DNA of 64,000 nucleotides from Nocardioides rotundus. Its GTDB lineage: Bacteria > Actinomycetota > Actinomycetes > Propionibacteriales > Nocardioidaceae. The notes below the pieces were generated by a model that ran no database searches, had not been told where the DNA came from, and saw only the letters and a program-made list of their open reading frames with translations. The DNA lies in contig NZ_CP082922.1 of assembly GCF_019931675.1 (NCBI RefSeq), forward strand, positions 2,743,001-2,807,000. The letters are read 5' to 3'. Shown here piece by piece: positions 19,518 to 27,896 of this stretch. The position numbers and the translations under genes are program-made. Position 1 is the stretch's first letter. Every line of letters begins with the position of its first letter.

Positions 19518-20798
19518 ATGGTCGATTCCGACAACCCCGAGTCCGTGTTCACCTATGGCGCCCCGCAGCTGAAGTTCGGCCCGGGGGCGTCGGAGGAGAT
19601 CGGCTACGACCTGTCCCGGCTGGGCGACGTACGCCGGGCCCTGGTCGTCACCGACCCCGGCGTCGCCGCGACCGGCCTCCCCCAGCGGGTGGCCGAGCAG
19701 ATGGCGCGGTTCGGCGTGCAGGCGGAGGTGTACGACGGAGCCCGGGTGGAGCCGACCGACGCCTCGATGCGCGAGGCGGTCGAGCACGCGCGGGCGCAGG
19801 GCCCGTTCGACGCGTTCGTCGCCGTCGGGGGCGGCTCGGCGATCGACACCGCCAAGGCGGTGAACCTGCTGACCACCAACGACGGCGACCTGGCGGAGTA
19901 CGTCAACCCGCCGATCGGCGACGGACGGGCGCCGGAGCACCCGCTCAAGCCGCTGGTCGCGGTGCCCACCACCGCCGGGACCGGCAGCGAGTCCACCACC
20001 GTGTGCGTGCTCGACGTGCTGGAGCTGCAGGTCAAGACCGGGATCAGCCACCCCCGGCTGCGACCCGTGCTGGCCGTGGTCGACCCCGACCTGACGATGA
20101 CCCAGCCGCCGATGGTCACCGCCTCCAGCGGGCTGGACATCCTGTGCCATGCGCTGGAGTCCTACACCGCGCGCCCCTACACCTCCTACCCCCGCAAGCG
20201 TCCCGAGGAGCGGGTCCCCTACAACGGCGCCAACCCGGTCGCCGACCTGTGGTGCGAGCGGGCGATGGGGCTGCTCGGGAAGGCGTTCCGGGCCGCCGTA
20301 CGCGACGGCGACGACGTCGGGGCGCGGCACGACATGGCGCTGGCCGCCACCTTCGCCGGCCTCGGCTTCGGCAACGCCGGGGTGCACCTGCCGCACGCCA
20401 ACGGCTACCCGATTGCGGGGCGGGTGCGGGAGTACCGGCCGGCGGACTACCCCCAGGACGAGCCGATGGTGCCGCACGGCATGTCGGTGGCGCTGACCGC
20501 GCCGGAGGCGTTCCGGTTCACCTTCGAGGCCGACCCCGAGCGGCATCTGACCGCCGCCCGCCTGCTCGACCCGAGCGTGTCCGACGGGGGCGCCGACACC
20601 CTGCCGGCCGTCGTCCGGGACCTGATGCGCGACGTCGGGATGCCGTCGGGGCTGGCGGCGATCGGCTACGCCGACGGGGACGTCGACGCCCTGGTGGAGG
20701 GCACGATGGCCCAGCAGCGGCTGCTCGCCACCGCTCCCCGGGAGATCACCCCCGACGACGTCGCGGACGTTTTCAGGGCCTCGATGCATCTGTGGTGA
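19518..20798 (+). CDS. Iron-type alcohol dehydrogenase, hydroxyacid-oxoacid transhydrogenase-like
   Basis: A 426-residue group III (iron-containing) alcohol dehydrogenase closest in pattern to HOT/ADHFE1: the N-terminus FTYGAPQLKFGPGASEEIG is typical of that branch. VGGGSAIDTAKAVNLL is the NAD-binding signature, VPTTAGTGSESTT the substrate loop, and HALESYTARPYTS and LPHANGYPIAGRVREY hold metal ligands. HOT enzymes couple 4-hydroxybutyrate oxidation to reduction of 2-oxoglutarate to D-2-hydroxyglutarate with tightly bound cofactor. TACGCT is 6 nt before the ATG and no Shine-Dalgarno is visible (leaderless). Exact substrate is inferred. Confidence 0.82.
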   Translation: MVDSDNPESVFTYGAPQLKFGPGASEEIGYDLSRLGDVRRALVVTDPGVAATGLPQRVAEQMARFGVQAEVYDGARVEPTDASMREAVEHARAQGPFDAFVAVGGGSAIDTAKAVNLLTTNDGDLAEYVNPPIGDGRAPEHPLKPLVAVPTTAGTGSESTTVCVLDVLELQVKTGISHPRLRPVLAVVDPDLTMTQPPMVTASSGLDILCHALESYTARPYTSYPRKRPEERVPYNGANPVADLWCERAMGLLGKAFRAAVRDGDDVGARHDMALAATFAGLGFGNAGVHLPHANGYPIAGRVREYRPADYPQDEPMVPHGMSVALTAPEAFRFTFEADPERHLTAARLLDPSVSDGGADTLPAVVRDLMRDVGMPSGLAAIGYADGDVDALVEGTMAQQRLLATAPREITPDDVADVFRASMHLW

Positions 20799-20807
20799 GG
20801 GTGGGCG

Positions 20808-21698
20808 TCAACGGCTGCGGCGCTCCCGCAGCGCGTTCAGCTCGGCCTTCTCCTTGTCGCTGAGGCCGTCGTACCCACGCTCGGAGATCTTGTCCAGCAG
20901 CTCGTCCAGGCGGGCCTGGTCGCGCGCCTGCGGGCTGGAGGAGGTCTGGGCCCAGGGGCCGCTGACCACGGTCGGGCCCGCGTCGGACTTCCGCGATCGG
21001 CGCTGCCGGCGCTGCTTGGGCGCCTTGGGCCGGCCGGCGCGGTTGCCGGCCAGGTTCGGCAGCCACGCCTGGTCGGTGAGCAGGCCGACCGAGCGGGCGA
21101 TGAGCGCGCAGACCACCAGGCCGAGGACCAGGCTGAGCAGGGCGAACAGGTTCCGGGTCGTCAGCGCTGTCAGCACCTGGAGCGCGACGATGACGGCGCC
21201 GAAGGCCCAGGCGGGGATGTTGAAGAGGAAGCGGCGGCTGGGGTACTCCGCGATCCAGGTGAGCAGCACCATCAGCTGGAGGGTGTTGATGCCGAAGAGC
21301 CCGCCAGGGAGCGTGGTGAGGATCCCGACGAGCAGAGCCACGGCCGAGAGCGCCAGCACGTAGCCCACGACCAGCTTGGTGAAGCGACTGCGGCCGACCT
21401 GGCGCTCCAGATCGGACCCGAAGTACCAGAAGAAGAAGATCGACAGGACGGTCCACAGCCCCTGACCGTCCCCGAGAATGTTGGCCAGCGGCCAGGTCAC
21501 CACCCGCCACACCTGGCCGCCGAAAACCGCGCCCGGTTCGAGAGCGAGGGCGAGCGCGAGCGGTGGGTAGATGGCCATGACCACGATCGAGGCGGCGGCC
21601 AGGGCGGTGACCAGCACCGTGGTCGTCACCTCGACGGTGCCGACCCGGAACCAGCCGCCGTCGTTGCCGGGACCGTCGACGTTGTAGCTGAAGCTCAC
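20808..21698 (-). CDS. Rhomboid-like membrane protein lacking the catalytic serine motif
   Basis: A 296-residue protein with five to six transmembrane segments and a rhomboid-style layout: VWRVVTWPLAN in the first loop, then a helix corresponding to the one that bears GxSG. Here that position reads LFGINTLQLM, with Asn-Thr in place of Ser-Gly, so proteolysis is unlikely. The C-terminal 100 residues are soluble, basic and end in a charged helix (LDELLDKISERGYDGLSDKE) seen in many actinobacterial rhomboid relatives. GTG start at 21698 with TAGGCT 7 nt upstream and no Shine-Dalgarno (leaderless). Confidence 0.8.
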   Translation of the reverse strand: MSFSYNVDGPGNDGGWFRVGTVEVTTTVLVTALAAASIVVMAIYPPLALALALEPGAVFGGQVWRVVTWPLANILGDGQGLWTVLSIFFFWYFGSDLERQVGRSRFTKLVVGYVLALSAVALLVGILTTLPGGLFGINTLQLMVLLTWIAEYPSRRFLFNIPAWAFGAVIVALQVLTALTTRNLFALLSLVLGLVVCALIARSVGLLTDQAWLPNLAGNRAGRPKAPKQRRQRRSRKSDAGPTVVSGPWAQTSSSPQARDQARLDELLDKISERGYDGLSDKEKAELNALRERRSR

Positions 21699-21708
21699 GA
21701 GAGTCAGC

Positions 21709-22806
21709 CTATCGAGCGCGACCGAGTGCGTCCTTGAGCGCAGCCAGCACGAGCGCCGCCGCGTCGGGCCGGGCGTTGTGGCCCATCAGCCCGATCCGCC
21801 ACACGCTGGCGGCGTACTCCCCCGCCCCGGCCCCGATCTCCAGGTCGAACCGGTTCAGCAGGTCCTTGCGTACGGCGGCCGAGTCGACCCCCTCGGGCAC
21901 CTTGACCGTGGTCAGCTCCGGGAGCCGCCAGCCCTCGGCGGCGAAGAGCTCCAGGCCCATCTCCTGCAGCCCGTCCTGGAGCATCCGACCCGCGTCGTGG
22001 TGCCGGGCGATGACCGCGTCCAGGCCCTCGTCGAGGATCCGGGTGAGCCCGGCGTGCAGGCTGGCCACCATGGCCACGGGCGCGGTGTGGTGGTAGGTGC
22101 GCTGGCCCTTCCCCTCGGCCTCGCCCACGTAGCCACCGAGCATGCCGAGGTCGAGGTACCACGACCGCGGCCGGTCGACCCGGCGGTCGAAGGCGCGGTC
22201 GTTGATGGTGAACGGGGCCAGGCCCGGCGCGACGCCCAGGCACTTCTGCGTGCCGGCGTACCCCACGTCGATGCCCCATGCGTCGGCCTTCAGCTCGATC
22301 CCGCCGATGCTGGTGACGCAGTCGGCGATGAGCAGGGCGTCGCCCTTGGCGGCGCCGAGCGCCTCGATGTCGGAGCGGACGCCGGTGGAGGTCTCGGCGT
22401 GTACGGCGGCGATGATCGCCGGGTCCGGGTGGGCGTCGATGACTCGTTGTACGTCGACCGGCTGGCCCCACTCGTGCTCGACCGCGATCACGTCGGCGCC
22501 ACAGCGGGTGGCGACGTCGACCATCCGTTGGCCGAACAGCCCGTTGACCGCGACCACGACCACGTCGCCCTCGTGCACGGTGTTGACGAAGGCCGCCTCC
22601 ATGCCCGCGCTGCCGGTGGCGCTGATCGGCAGGGTGCGCTTGTTCTCCGTGCCCCAGACGGTGCGGAGCATATCGGAGGTCTCGTCCATGACCCGGATGA
22701 ACTCCGGGTCGAGGTGGCCGAGCAGCGGCGCCGCGAGCCCGAGGGTCGCCTCGGGGTAGGCGTTGGAGGGCCCGGGACCGAAGAGATGCCGTTCGCGAAG
22801 GATCAC
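21709..22806 (-). CDS. Class V aminotransferase (alanine/serine-glyoxylate type)
   Basis: A 365-residue PLP enzyme. HLFGPGPSNAYPEA opens the fold, SATGSAGMEAAF binds the cofactor phosphate, HAETSTGVRSDIEAL and DCVTSIGGIEL follow, and the Schiff-base lysine is in YAGTQKCLGVAPGL. Relatives transaminate alanine or serine with glyoxylate. I place the start at GTG 22806 because TAACGT ends 7 nt upstream (leaderless); an upstream GTG at 22833 would add nine residues. It lies near a GlcD-like oxidase and a HOT-like dehydrogenase, suggesting 2-hydroxyacid/2-oxoacid metabolism. Confidence 0.85.
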   Translation of the reverse strand: MILRERHLFGPGPSNAYPEATLGLAAPLLGHLDPEFIRVMDETSDMLRTVWGTENKRTLPISATGSAGMEAAFVNTVHEGDVVVVAVNGLFGQRMVDVATRCGADVIAVEHEWGQPVDVQRVIDAHPDPAIIAAVHAETSTGVRSDIEALGAAKGDALLIADCVTSIGGIELKADAWGIDVGYAGTQKCLGVAPGLAPFTINDRAFDRRVDRPRSWYLDLGMLGGYVGEAEGKGQRTYHHTAPVAMVASLHAGLTRILDEGLDAVIARHHDAGRMLQDGLQEMGLELFAAEGWRLPELTTVKVPEGVDSAAVRKDLLNRFDLEIGAGAGEYAASVWRIGLMGHNARPDAAALVLAALKDALGRAR

Positions 22807-22850
22807 GGGCGCGACGTTACCTGCGGAGGACACGACCAGGTAGCGGGGTA

Positions 22851-24305
22851 TCAGCCGGTGAGGATGAAGTCGACCTGGAGTGGCCGGGTTCGGGTGGGCC
22901 CGATGGGGGGTGGTCGGGTGAGGTAGTGGTGGCCGGTGGGCAGGGTGGTCCGGATCCGGTGGGTGTGGTCCTCACCGGGTGCGGGGGCGGTGTGCCAGTC
23001 GGGGGCCTGCTTGGCGAGGTTGCAGGCCTCGCACATGCCCTGCCCGTTGGTGGTGCTGGTCGGGCCGCCCGAGGCGTGGTCGGCGGCGTGGTCGAGGTGG
23101 CGCACCGGGGCGTCGCACCAGGGGGTGCGGCAGGTGCGGTCCCGGAGTCGGATGAACCGGGCCAGGCTGGCGCGGAACCGGCGCGAACGGGTCTCGGCCG
23201 CGGCCAGCTCCCCGGTGGCCGGGTGGGTGTAGAGCCGTCGTACCCACACCTTCTCCCCTTCGGTGAGCGCGTCGGCGGTGATCTCGCGGGCGAGCTCGGC
23301 CGGGATCGGGCCGTAGCCCTCCAGGTGCGCGGGGTCCTCGCTGGTGCCGAACAGCGCGGCATCGGTCATCACCAGCCCCAACTGCACCCCCGGACCTACC
23401 GGGGCGCCCGCGTCGGTGGAGGGGCTGGTGGGCTGGTCGTGCCAGCTCGTCGAGGTGGGGGTGGCGGCGTGGGTGGTGACGGTGTCCACCAGGGTGTCGG
23501 TGATGACCTGCCCCCGGGTGCGGGGGTCACCGGCCGCGCGGGCGGCGTCCGCGGCCCGGGTCAAGGTGGCCCACAGCGCGACCCCGGCCTTGACCGGCAG
23601 CAGGGCGGTGAACCACACCATGGTGTCCGGTGCGGGCCGGATCGAGGCATGCCGGTCGGCCTCGGCGTTGCGGCGGCGCGCGACCGCGGCCGCGGGGTCG
23701 GCCTGCTCGGCCGCGGCCCGCACCAGCCCGGCCAGCTCCCGGTCGCCGCGCTGCTCCAGCCAGCACGGGTCGGCGGCGATCTGGGCGTCCACCGCCAACC
23801 GGTCGGCCAGGGACAGGCACGCGGTCTCCCGTGCGATCAGGGTCGCCTTCCACTCGGTGATCCGCCCGGCACGCCAGGCCGCCCAGGTGTGGGGCAGCTC
23901 GCGCTGCACGATCACCGCGAGCCCCAGATGCCGGGCCCCGCGGTGCGGGGAGACCCTCCGGGCGTGCGCGACCTGATGCCCGATCCCCCGGCCCTGCGCG
24001 GCCGCCGGCACTCCGGCCGCGGCCCGCGCGGCCCGGGTCTGTGTGTCCAGCTCCGCCGACAGCGCCGCCTGCGCCGCGGTGACCACACACGACAGCTCCT
24101 CCAACGCCCGCATCGCATCCACCAGCCCCGCCGGGTCCAGCCCCGACCCCGCCCCCTCCGGACCGTCGGGACCCTCGGGACCCTCGTCGGTCGCCGCGGC
24201 AACCGCCGCGGACAGCTCGGCCGCCCAGCCGCCCACCGTCTCCGCACACAGCCGCTCACCCGGCGCCACGGCCGGGGAGACGAGCTCTGCGAGACGTTCG
24301 ATCAT
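22851..24305 (-). CDS. 13E12-family DUF222/HNH endonuclease-like protein, copy 1
   Basis: A 484-residue member of the DUF222-HNH (13E12 repeat) family abundant in Nocardioides and mycobacteria. The N-terminal two-thirds is helical and Ala/Arg-rich (DUF222); the C-terminal HNH-type zinc finger is seen in CRTPWCDAPVRHLDH and GMCEACNLAKQAPDW. HNH function as a nuclease is predicted from the motif; the biological role of the family is unknown. TAGAAT sits 7 nt before the ATG at 24305, a textbook leaderless promoter. A block of palindromic repeats starts about 100 bp upstream, and a related repeat precedes the second copy. Confidence 0.88.
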   Translation of the reverse strand: MIERLAELVSPAVAPGERLCAETVGGWAAELSAAVAAATDEGPEGPDGPEGAGSGLDPAGLVDAMRALEELSCVVTAAQAALSAELDTQTRAARAAAGVPAAAQGRGIGHQVAHARRVSPHRGARHLGLAVIVQRELPHTWAAWRAGRITEWKATLIARETACLSLADRLAVDAQIAADPCWLEQRGDRELAGLVRAAAEQADPAAAVARRRNAEADRHASIRPAPDTMVWFTALLPVKAGVALWATLTRAADAARAAGDPRTRGQVITDTLVDTVTTHAATPTSTSWHDQPTSPSTDAGAPVGPGVQLGLVMTDAALFGTSEDPAHLEGYGPIPAELAREITADALTEGEKVWVRRLYTHPATGELAAAETRSRRFRASLARFIRLRDRTCRTPWCDAPVRHLDHAADHASGGPTSTTNGQGMCEACNLAKQAPDWHTAPAPGEDHTHRIRTTLPTGHHYLTRPPPIGPTRTRPLQVDFILTG

Positions 24306-24318
24306 AGATGCGATTCTA
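24306..24318 (-). promoter_or_regulatory. Leaderless promoter of 13E12 copy 1
   Basis: Minus-strand TAGAAT (24313-24318) is five of six matches to the -10 consensus and is separated from the ATG by 7 nt, so transcription should start at or next to the A of ATG. No clear -35 is visible. Confidence 0.55.
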
Positions 24319-24407
24319 CTCCACTTCACGGGTGGCGAGAGCCGACTTTGGTCTCTGTGGACGACGATTCCTCCCACCACCGACGGCCCTCAGGTGGCCC
24401 TGCCGGG

Positions 24408-24560
24408 CCGGGGTGGTCTCGACAGGCTCGACCAGCGAAGGACCGCTCGACCAGCGAGAGCCGGGGTGGTCTCGACGGGCTCGACCACCGAAGGACCGCT
24501 CGATCACCGACGGACCGCTCGACCACCGAACCGGGTCTCGACAGGCTCGACCAGCGAACC
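24408..24560. repeat. Cluster of GGTCTCGACAGGCTCGACCA-type palindromic repeats
   Basis: Three units of the near-palindrome GGTCTCGACAGGCTCGACCA occur, at 24415-24434, 24468-24487 (with CGGG for CAGG) and 24534-24553. They are spaced by shorter echoes of the form GGACCGCTCGACCANCGA. TCGA half-sites on both sides of a five-base centre give each unit a hairpin. The cluster lies between 13E12 copy 1 and map. A diverged unit lies upstream of 13E12 copy 2 (52872-52914). Confidence 0.85.
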
Positions 24561-24563
24561 GAG

Positions 24564-25334
24564 TCACCTCGGCAGGGTGAGGATCTCCGCACCGTCGTCG
24601 GTGATCGCGATGGTGTGCTCGGTGTGGGCGGTGCGGGAGCCGGTGGCGCTGCGCAGGGTCCATCCGTCGTCGTCGACAACCAGCTCGTCGGTGTCGGCCA
24701 TCACCCACGGCTCGAGCGCGAGCAGCATGCCCGGGCGGAGCGGGAAACCGCGACCGGCACGGCCGGCGTTGGGGACGTGCGGGTCCTGGTGCATCGTCGA
24801 GCCGATGCCGTGGCCGCCGAAGTCGGTGTTGATCGCATACCCCGCCTCCCCCAGCACGGTACCGATCGCGTGCGAGAGGTCGCCGATCCGCGCGCCCGGC
24901 CGGGCGGCGGCGATCCCGGCGGCCAGCGCACGCTCGGTGACCTCGATCAGCGCCACGCTCTCGGCAGGCCGGGACTCCCCCACGATGAAGCTGACCGCGG
25001 CGTCGGCCGCGACCCCGCCCAGGGAGACCGCCAGATCGAGGCTGAGCAAATCGCCGTCGGCGACCGTGGCGTCGTACGGCCGACCGTGCAGCACCGCGTC
25101 ATTGACGCCGGTGCAGATGTAGTGACCGAACGGGCCGCGCCCGAAGGACGGCTCATAGTCGACGTAGCAGGACTCCGCGCCGGCCTCGGCGATCATCGTG
25201 CGGGTCCAGTCGTCGATGTCGAGCAGGTTCGTGCCGACGGTCGTACGGCGCCTCATGGTGGCGAGGATCTCCGCGACCAGGGCGCCGGTCTCGCGGGCCA
25301 GGGCGACCCGCGGCGGGGTCAGGATCTCGATCAT
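24564..25334 (-). CDS. map: Methionine aminopeptidase, type I
   Basis: A 256-residue cytoplasmic metalloprotease that removes initiator methionine. The catalytic His is in FGHYICTGVNDAVLHG; metal ligands are the two Asp of LDLAVSLGGVAAD, the His of HGIGSTMHQDPHV, and the Glu of LEPWV and HTEHTIAI. The ATG at 25334 (ATGATCGAG) is 10 bp after the oxidase stop, and upstream codons are not family-like. Usually actinobacterial map genes sit near secY-adk; this is probably an additional copy, since it is far from a ribosomal protein cluster. Confidence 0.92.
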   Translation of the reverse strand: MIEILTPPRVALARETGALVAEILATMRRRTTVGTNLLDIDDWTRTMIAEAGAESCYVDYEPSFGRGPFGHYICTGVNDAVLHGRPYDATVADGDLLSLDLAVSLGGVAADAAVSFIVGESRPAESVALIEVTERALAAGIAAARPGARIGDLSHAIGTVLGEAGYAINTDFGGHGIGSTMHQDPHVPNAGRAGRGFPLRPGMLLALEPWVMADTDELVVDDDGWTLRSATGSRTAHTEHTIAITDDGAEILTLPR

Positions 25335-25344
25335 CGACCCGGCC

Positions 25345-26724
25345 TCAGAGGACCGCGCCGGGGTTGAGGATCCCGTCCGGGTCGAGCGCGTCCTTGATCC
25401 GCCGGGAGAGCGCCATGACGTCCTCGCCGAGCTGATCGGGCAACGCGCCCTTCTTCGTGCGGCCCACGCCGTGCTCGCCGGAGATCGTGCCGCCGAGGGC
25501 GATCGCCACCTGCATGATGTCGTCGAAGGCCGCGCGGGCCCGCTTCTCCGACTCGGGGTCGGCGGCGTCGTAGACGATGATCGGGTGGGTGTTGCCGTCA
25601 CCGGCGTGCGCCACCACCGGGATCTCCAGGCCGTGCTCCTCGGCGATCTTCGCCACCGCCGCCAGCAGCTCCGGCAGCACCGGGATGGGCGCACCGACGT
25701 CCTCCAGCATCAGCGTGCCGCGGGCCTCGATGGCCGGGAACGCGACCCGGCGAGCGGCCACGAACATCTCGCCCTCGTCGGCGTCCTCGGTGACGAAGAC
25801 CTCGGTGGCACCGGCCCGCTCGCAGCACGAGCGCACCGCCTCGATCTCCTCGCTGCACGCGGCGCCAGGGGCGTCGGACTGGGCGATCAGCAGCGCGCCG
25901 GCGGAGCGGTCCAGCCCCATCTGGGTGTGGTCCTCGACCGCGTTGATCGAGGCGTTGTCCATCAGCTCCATCATCGAGGGCCGCAGCGCCCGGCGGACCG
26001 CCACCACGGCATCGGCGGCATCGCCGACGGAGTCGAAGCTCGCGACCAGCGTGGCGGCCGGGAGCGGCGCGGGGACCAGTCGCAGCGTCGCGCTCGTGAC
26101 GATCCCGAGCGTGCCCTCCGAGCCGACGAACAGCTTGAGCAGGGAGAGGCCGGCGACGTCCTTGATCCGCTTGCCGCCGAGGGTGATCAGGGTGCCGTCG
26201 GCCAGCACCACGTCCATGCCGAGGACGTAGTCGGTGGTCACGCCGTACTTCACACAGCACAGCCCGCCGGCGTTGGTGGCGACGTTGCCGCCGATGGAGC
26301 AGATCTCGTACGACGACGGGTCGGGCGGGTACCACAGCCCCTCCTTCGCCGCGGCCTGCTTGACCTCGATGTTGAACGCGCCGGGCTCGACCACGGCGAC
26401 CTGGCAGGCGGCGTCGATGCGGATCTCGCGCATCCGCTCCAGGGAGAGCACGATCCCGCCGTCCACCGCGCTCGAGCCGCCCGAGAGCCCGGATCCGGCG
26501 CCGCGAGGCACGACCGGCACCCGGTGCTTCGCGGCCCAGCGGACCGCGGCCTGCACCTGCTCGGCGCTCTCGGCGCGCACCACGGCGAGCGGGGTCCCGG
26601 CGTCGGGGTCCTTGGACCAGTCGAAGCGGTACTTCTCGATCGCCGACGGGTCGGTCGTCACCACCCCGTCCGGCAGCGCGGCCACCAGCTCGTCCAGCGA
26701 CTCCTGCGCGCGTTCCTCACCCAT
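25345..26724 (-). CDS. FAD-linked 2-hydroxyacid oxidase/dehydrogenase (GlcD / D-2-hydroxyglutarate type)
   Basis: A 459-residue flavoprotein of the VAO/PCMH family. The FAD-binding domain includes VPRGAGSGLSGGSSAVDGG near residues 73-91 and GGNVATNAGGLCCVKYG; the C-terminal cap has the metal/substrate motifs HAGDGNTHP and SGEHGVGRTKK. Members oxidise glycolate, D-lactate or D-2-hydroxyglutarate. No GlcE/GlcF partner is nearby, favouring a single-subunit D-lactate or D-2-hydroxyglutarate dehydrogenase. It is directly upstream of map (10-bp gap), so the two may share a transcript. Confidence 0.87.
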   Translation of the reverse strand: MGEERAQESLDELVAALPDGVVTTDPSAIEKYRFDWSKDPDAGTPLAVVRAESAEQVQAAVRWAAKHRVPVVPRGAGSGLSGGSSAVDGGIVLSLERMREIRIDAACQVAVVEPGAFNIEVKQAAAKEGLWYPPDPSSYEICSIGGNVATNAGGLCCVKYGVTTDYVLGMDVVLADGTLITLGGKRIKDVAGLSLLKLFVGSEGTLGIVTSATLRLVPAPLPAATLVASFDSVGDAADAVVAVRRALRPSMMELMDNASINAVEDHTQMGLDRSAGALLIAQSDAPGAACSEEIEAVRSCCERAGATEVFVTEDADEGEMFVAARRVAFPAIEARGTLMLEDVGAPIPVLPELLAAVAKIAEEHGLEIPVVAHAGDGNTHPIIVYDAADPESEKRARAAFDDIMQVAIALGGTISGEHGVGRTKKGALPDQLGEDVMALSRRIKDALDPDGILNPGAVL

Positions 26725-26742
26725 GAACCCATGGAACCACGG

Positions 26743-26928
26743 TCATGCGCGCAGCACCGGCTCCAGTTCCCCGGCCGCGGAGTCGATGAGGGCGTCGTTC
26801 TCCTCCTTCAGCCGCAGCACGAGCGACTCCAGCTCGGCCACGCGGCGCTTGAGCCGAGCGTTCTCGGCCGCGAGACGCGGCGTCGCGTGAAGGTCGCTGG
26901 GCAGGTGGCCTTTCAGCGCCTTGGCCAT
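26743..26928 (-). CDS. Small coiled-coil protein
   Basis: A 61-residue protein, MAKALKGHLPSDLHATPRLA then a leucine-zipper-like helix (residues 20-55, RLKRRVAELESLVLRLKEEN). AAGGACG lies upstream of the ATG. It resembles the small conserved actinobacterial proteins that are just a short coiled coil; no function is known to me. It follows mutM's opposite end and precedes the oxidase on the same strand. Confidence 0.7.
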   Translation of the reverse strand: MAKALKGHLPSDLHATPRLAAENARLKRRVAELESLVLRLKEENDALIDSAAGELEPVLRA

Positions 26929-27001
26929 GAGGCACGTCCTTCTGGTTCGCAGGGGCCCGGTCGCGGACTGCCTTCCAATGTCCCACCGGGAGGGTGCGGG
27001 G

Positions 27002-27883
27002 TCAATCCGCCGACGGGAGGGGTCTCCGGGCCGCCGTACGGCGCTTCCGCGGGACCGGCTGGCAGACCGGGCAGAAGTACGACGACCGGTTCATGAAGGC
27101 GACCCGTCGGATCGGCGTACCGCACCGCTCGCACGGCTCGCCCTCGTTGCCGTAGGCGTGCAGGGACCGGTCGAAGTAGCCCGACTCCCCGTTGACGTTG
27201 ACATAGAGCGAGTCGAAGGACGTGCCGCCCTGGGCGAGCGCGTCGGTCATCACCTCGCGCACGTGGCCAAGCAGCTCGACGACCTGGCCCCGGGTCAGCC
27301 TCTCCCCCAGCCGCTCCCCGTGGAGCCGGGTTCGCCACAGCGCCTCGTCGGCGTAGATGTTGCCGACCCCGCTGACCAGGTTCTGGTCCAGCAGCTGGCG
27401 CTTGATCGCCACCGGCCGCCGGCGGACCCGGGCGACGAAGGCGTCGTCGTCGAAGAGCGGGTCGAGGGGGTCGCGGGCGATGTGCGCGATCTCCGCGGGC
27501 AGCTCGGCGCCGCCCGGGGAGAAGGAGAGCCCGCCGAACATCCGCTGGTCGACGAAGCGCAGCTCGCGCCCACCGGACAGGGCGAGGCGGACCCGCAGGT
27601 GCCGCTCCGCGGGCGCGTCGACGGGCTGGACGAGCAGCTGCCCGCTCATCCCGAGGTGGCCGAGCATCGCGTCCTCGCCGTCGAGCGCGAGCCAGAGGTA
27701 CTTGCCTCGGCGCCGGGCCGCCAGCACGTCGCGGCCGGTCAGCGCCTCGGCGAACCCGGCGGGCCCGCGGGGGTCGCGGCGCACCGGACGGGGGTGGAGC
27801 ACGTCGACGGAGCCGATGGTGTGGCCCACGACGTGGGCCTCGAGGCCGCGCCGGACGACCTCGACCTCGGGCAGCTCGGGCAC
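27002..27883 (-). CDS. mutM: Formamidopyrimidine-DNA glycosylase (Fpg/MutM)
   Basis: A 293-residue base-excision repair enzyme that removes 8-oxoguanine and opened purines and cuts at the AP site. The catalytic N-terminal Pro-Glu is present ([13 protein letters not shown] once Met is removed). The helix-two-turn-helix contains [17 protein letters not shown], and the C-terminal zinc finger is CERC...CPVC at about residues 253-274. GTG start at 27883. It follows rnc by 13 bp in the conserved DUF177-rpmF-rnc-mutM order. Confidence 0.96.
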   Translation of the reverse strand: MPELPEVEVVRRGLEAHVVGHTIGSVDVLHPRPVRRDPRGPAGFAEALTGRDVLAARRRGKYLWLALDGEDAMLGHLGMSGQLLVQPVDAPAERHLRVRLALSGGRELRFVDQRMFGGLSFSPGGAELPAEIAHIARDPLDPLFDDDAFVARVRRRPVAIKRQLLDQNLVSGVGNIYADEALWRTRLHGERLGERLTRGQVVELLGHVREVMTDALAQGGTSFDSLYVNVNGESGYFDRSLHAYGNEGEPCERCGTPIRRVAFMNRSSYFCPVCQPVPRKRRTAARRPLPSAD

Positions 27884-27896
27884 GGGTCGGTCGTTC

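Noticed and set aside
22851..24305. A complete insertion sequence around 13E12 copy 1
   Set aside because: No transposase, no terminal inverted repeats bracketing the gene and no visible target duplication; only the 5' repeats remain as evidence of mobility.
24408..24560. CRISPR array
   Set aside because: The repeats are near-palindromic, unevenly spaced, partly overlapping and lack unique spacers of constant length; no cas genes occur in the window.
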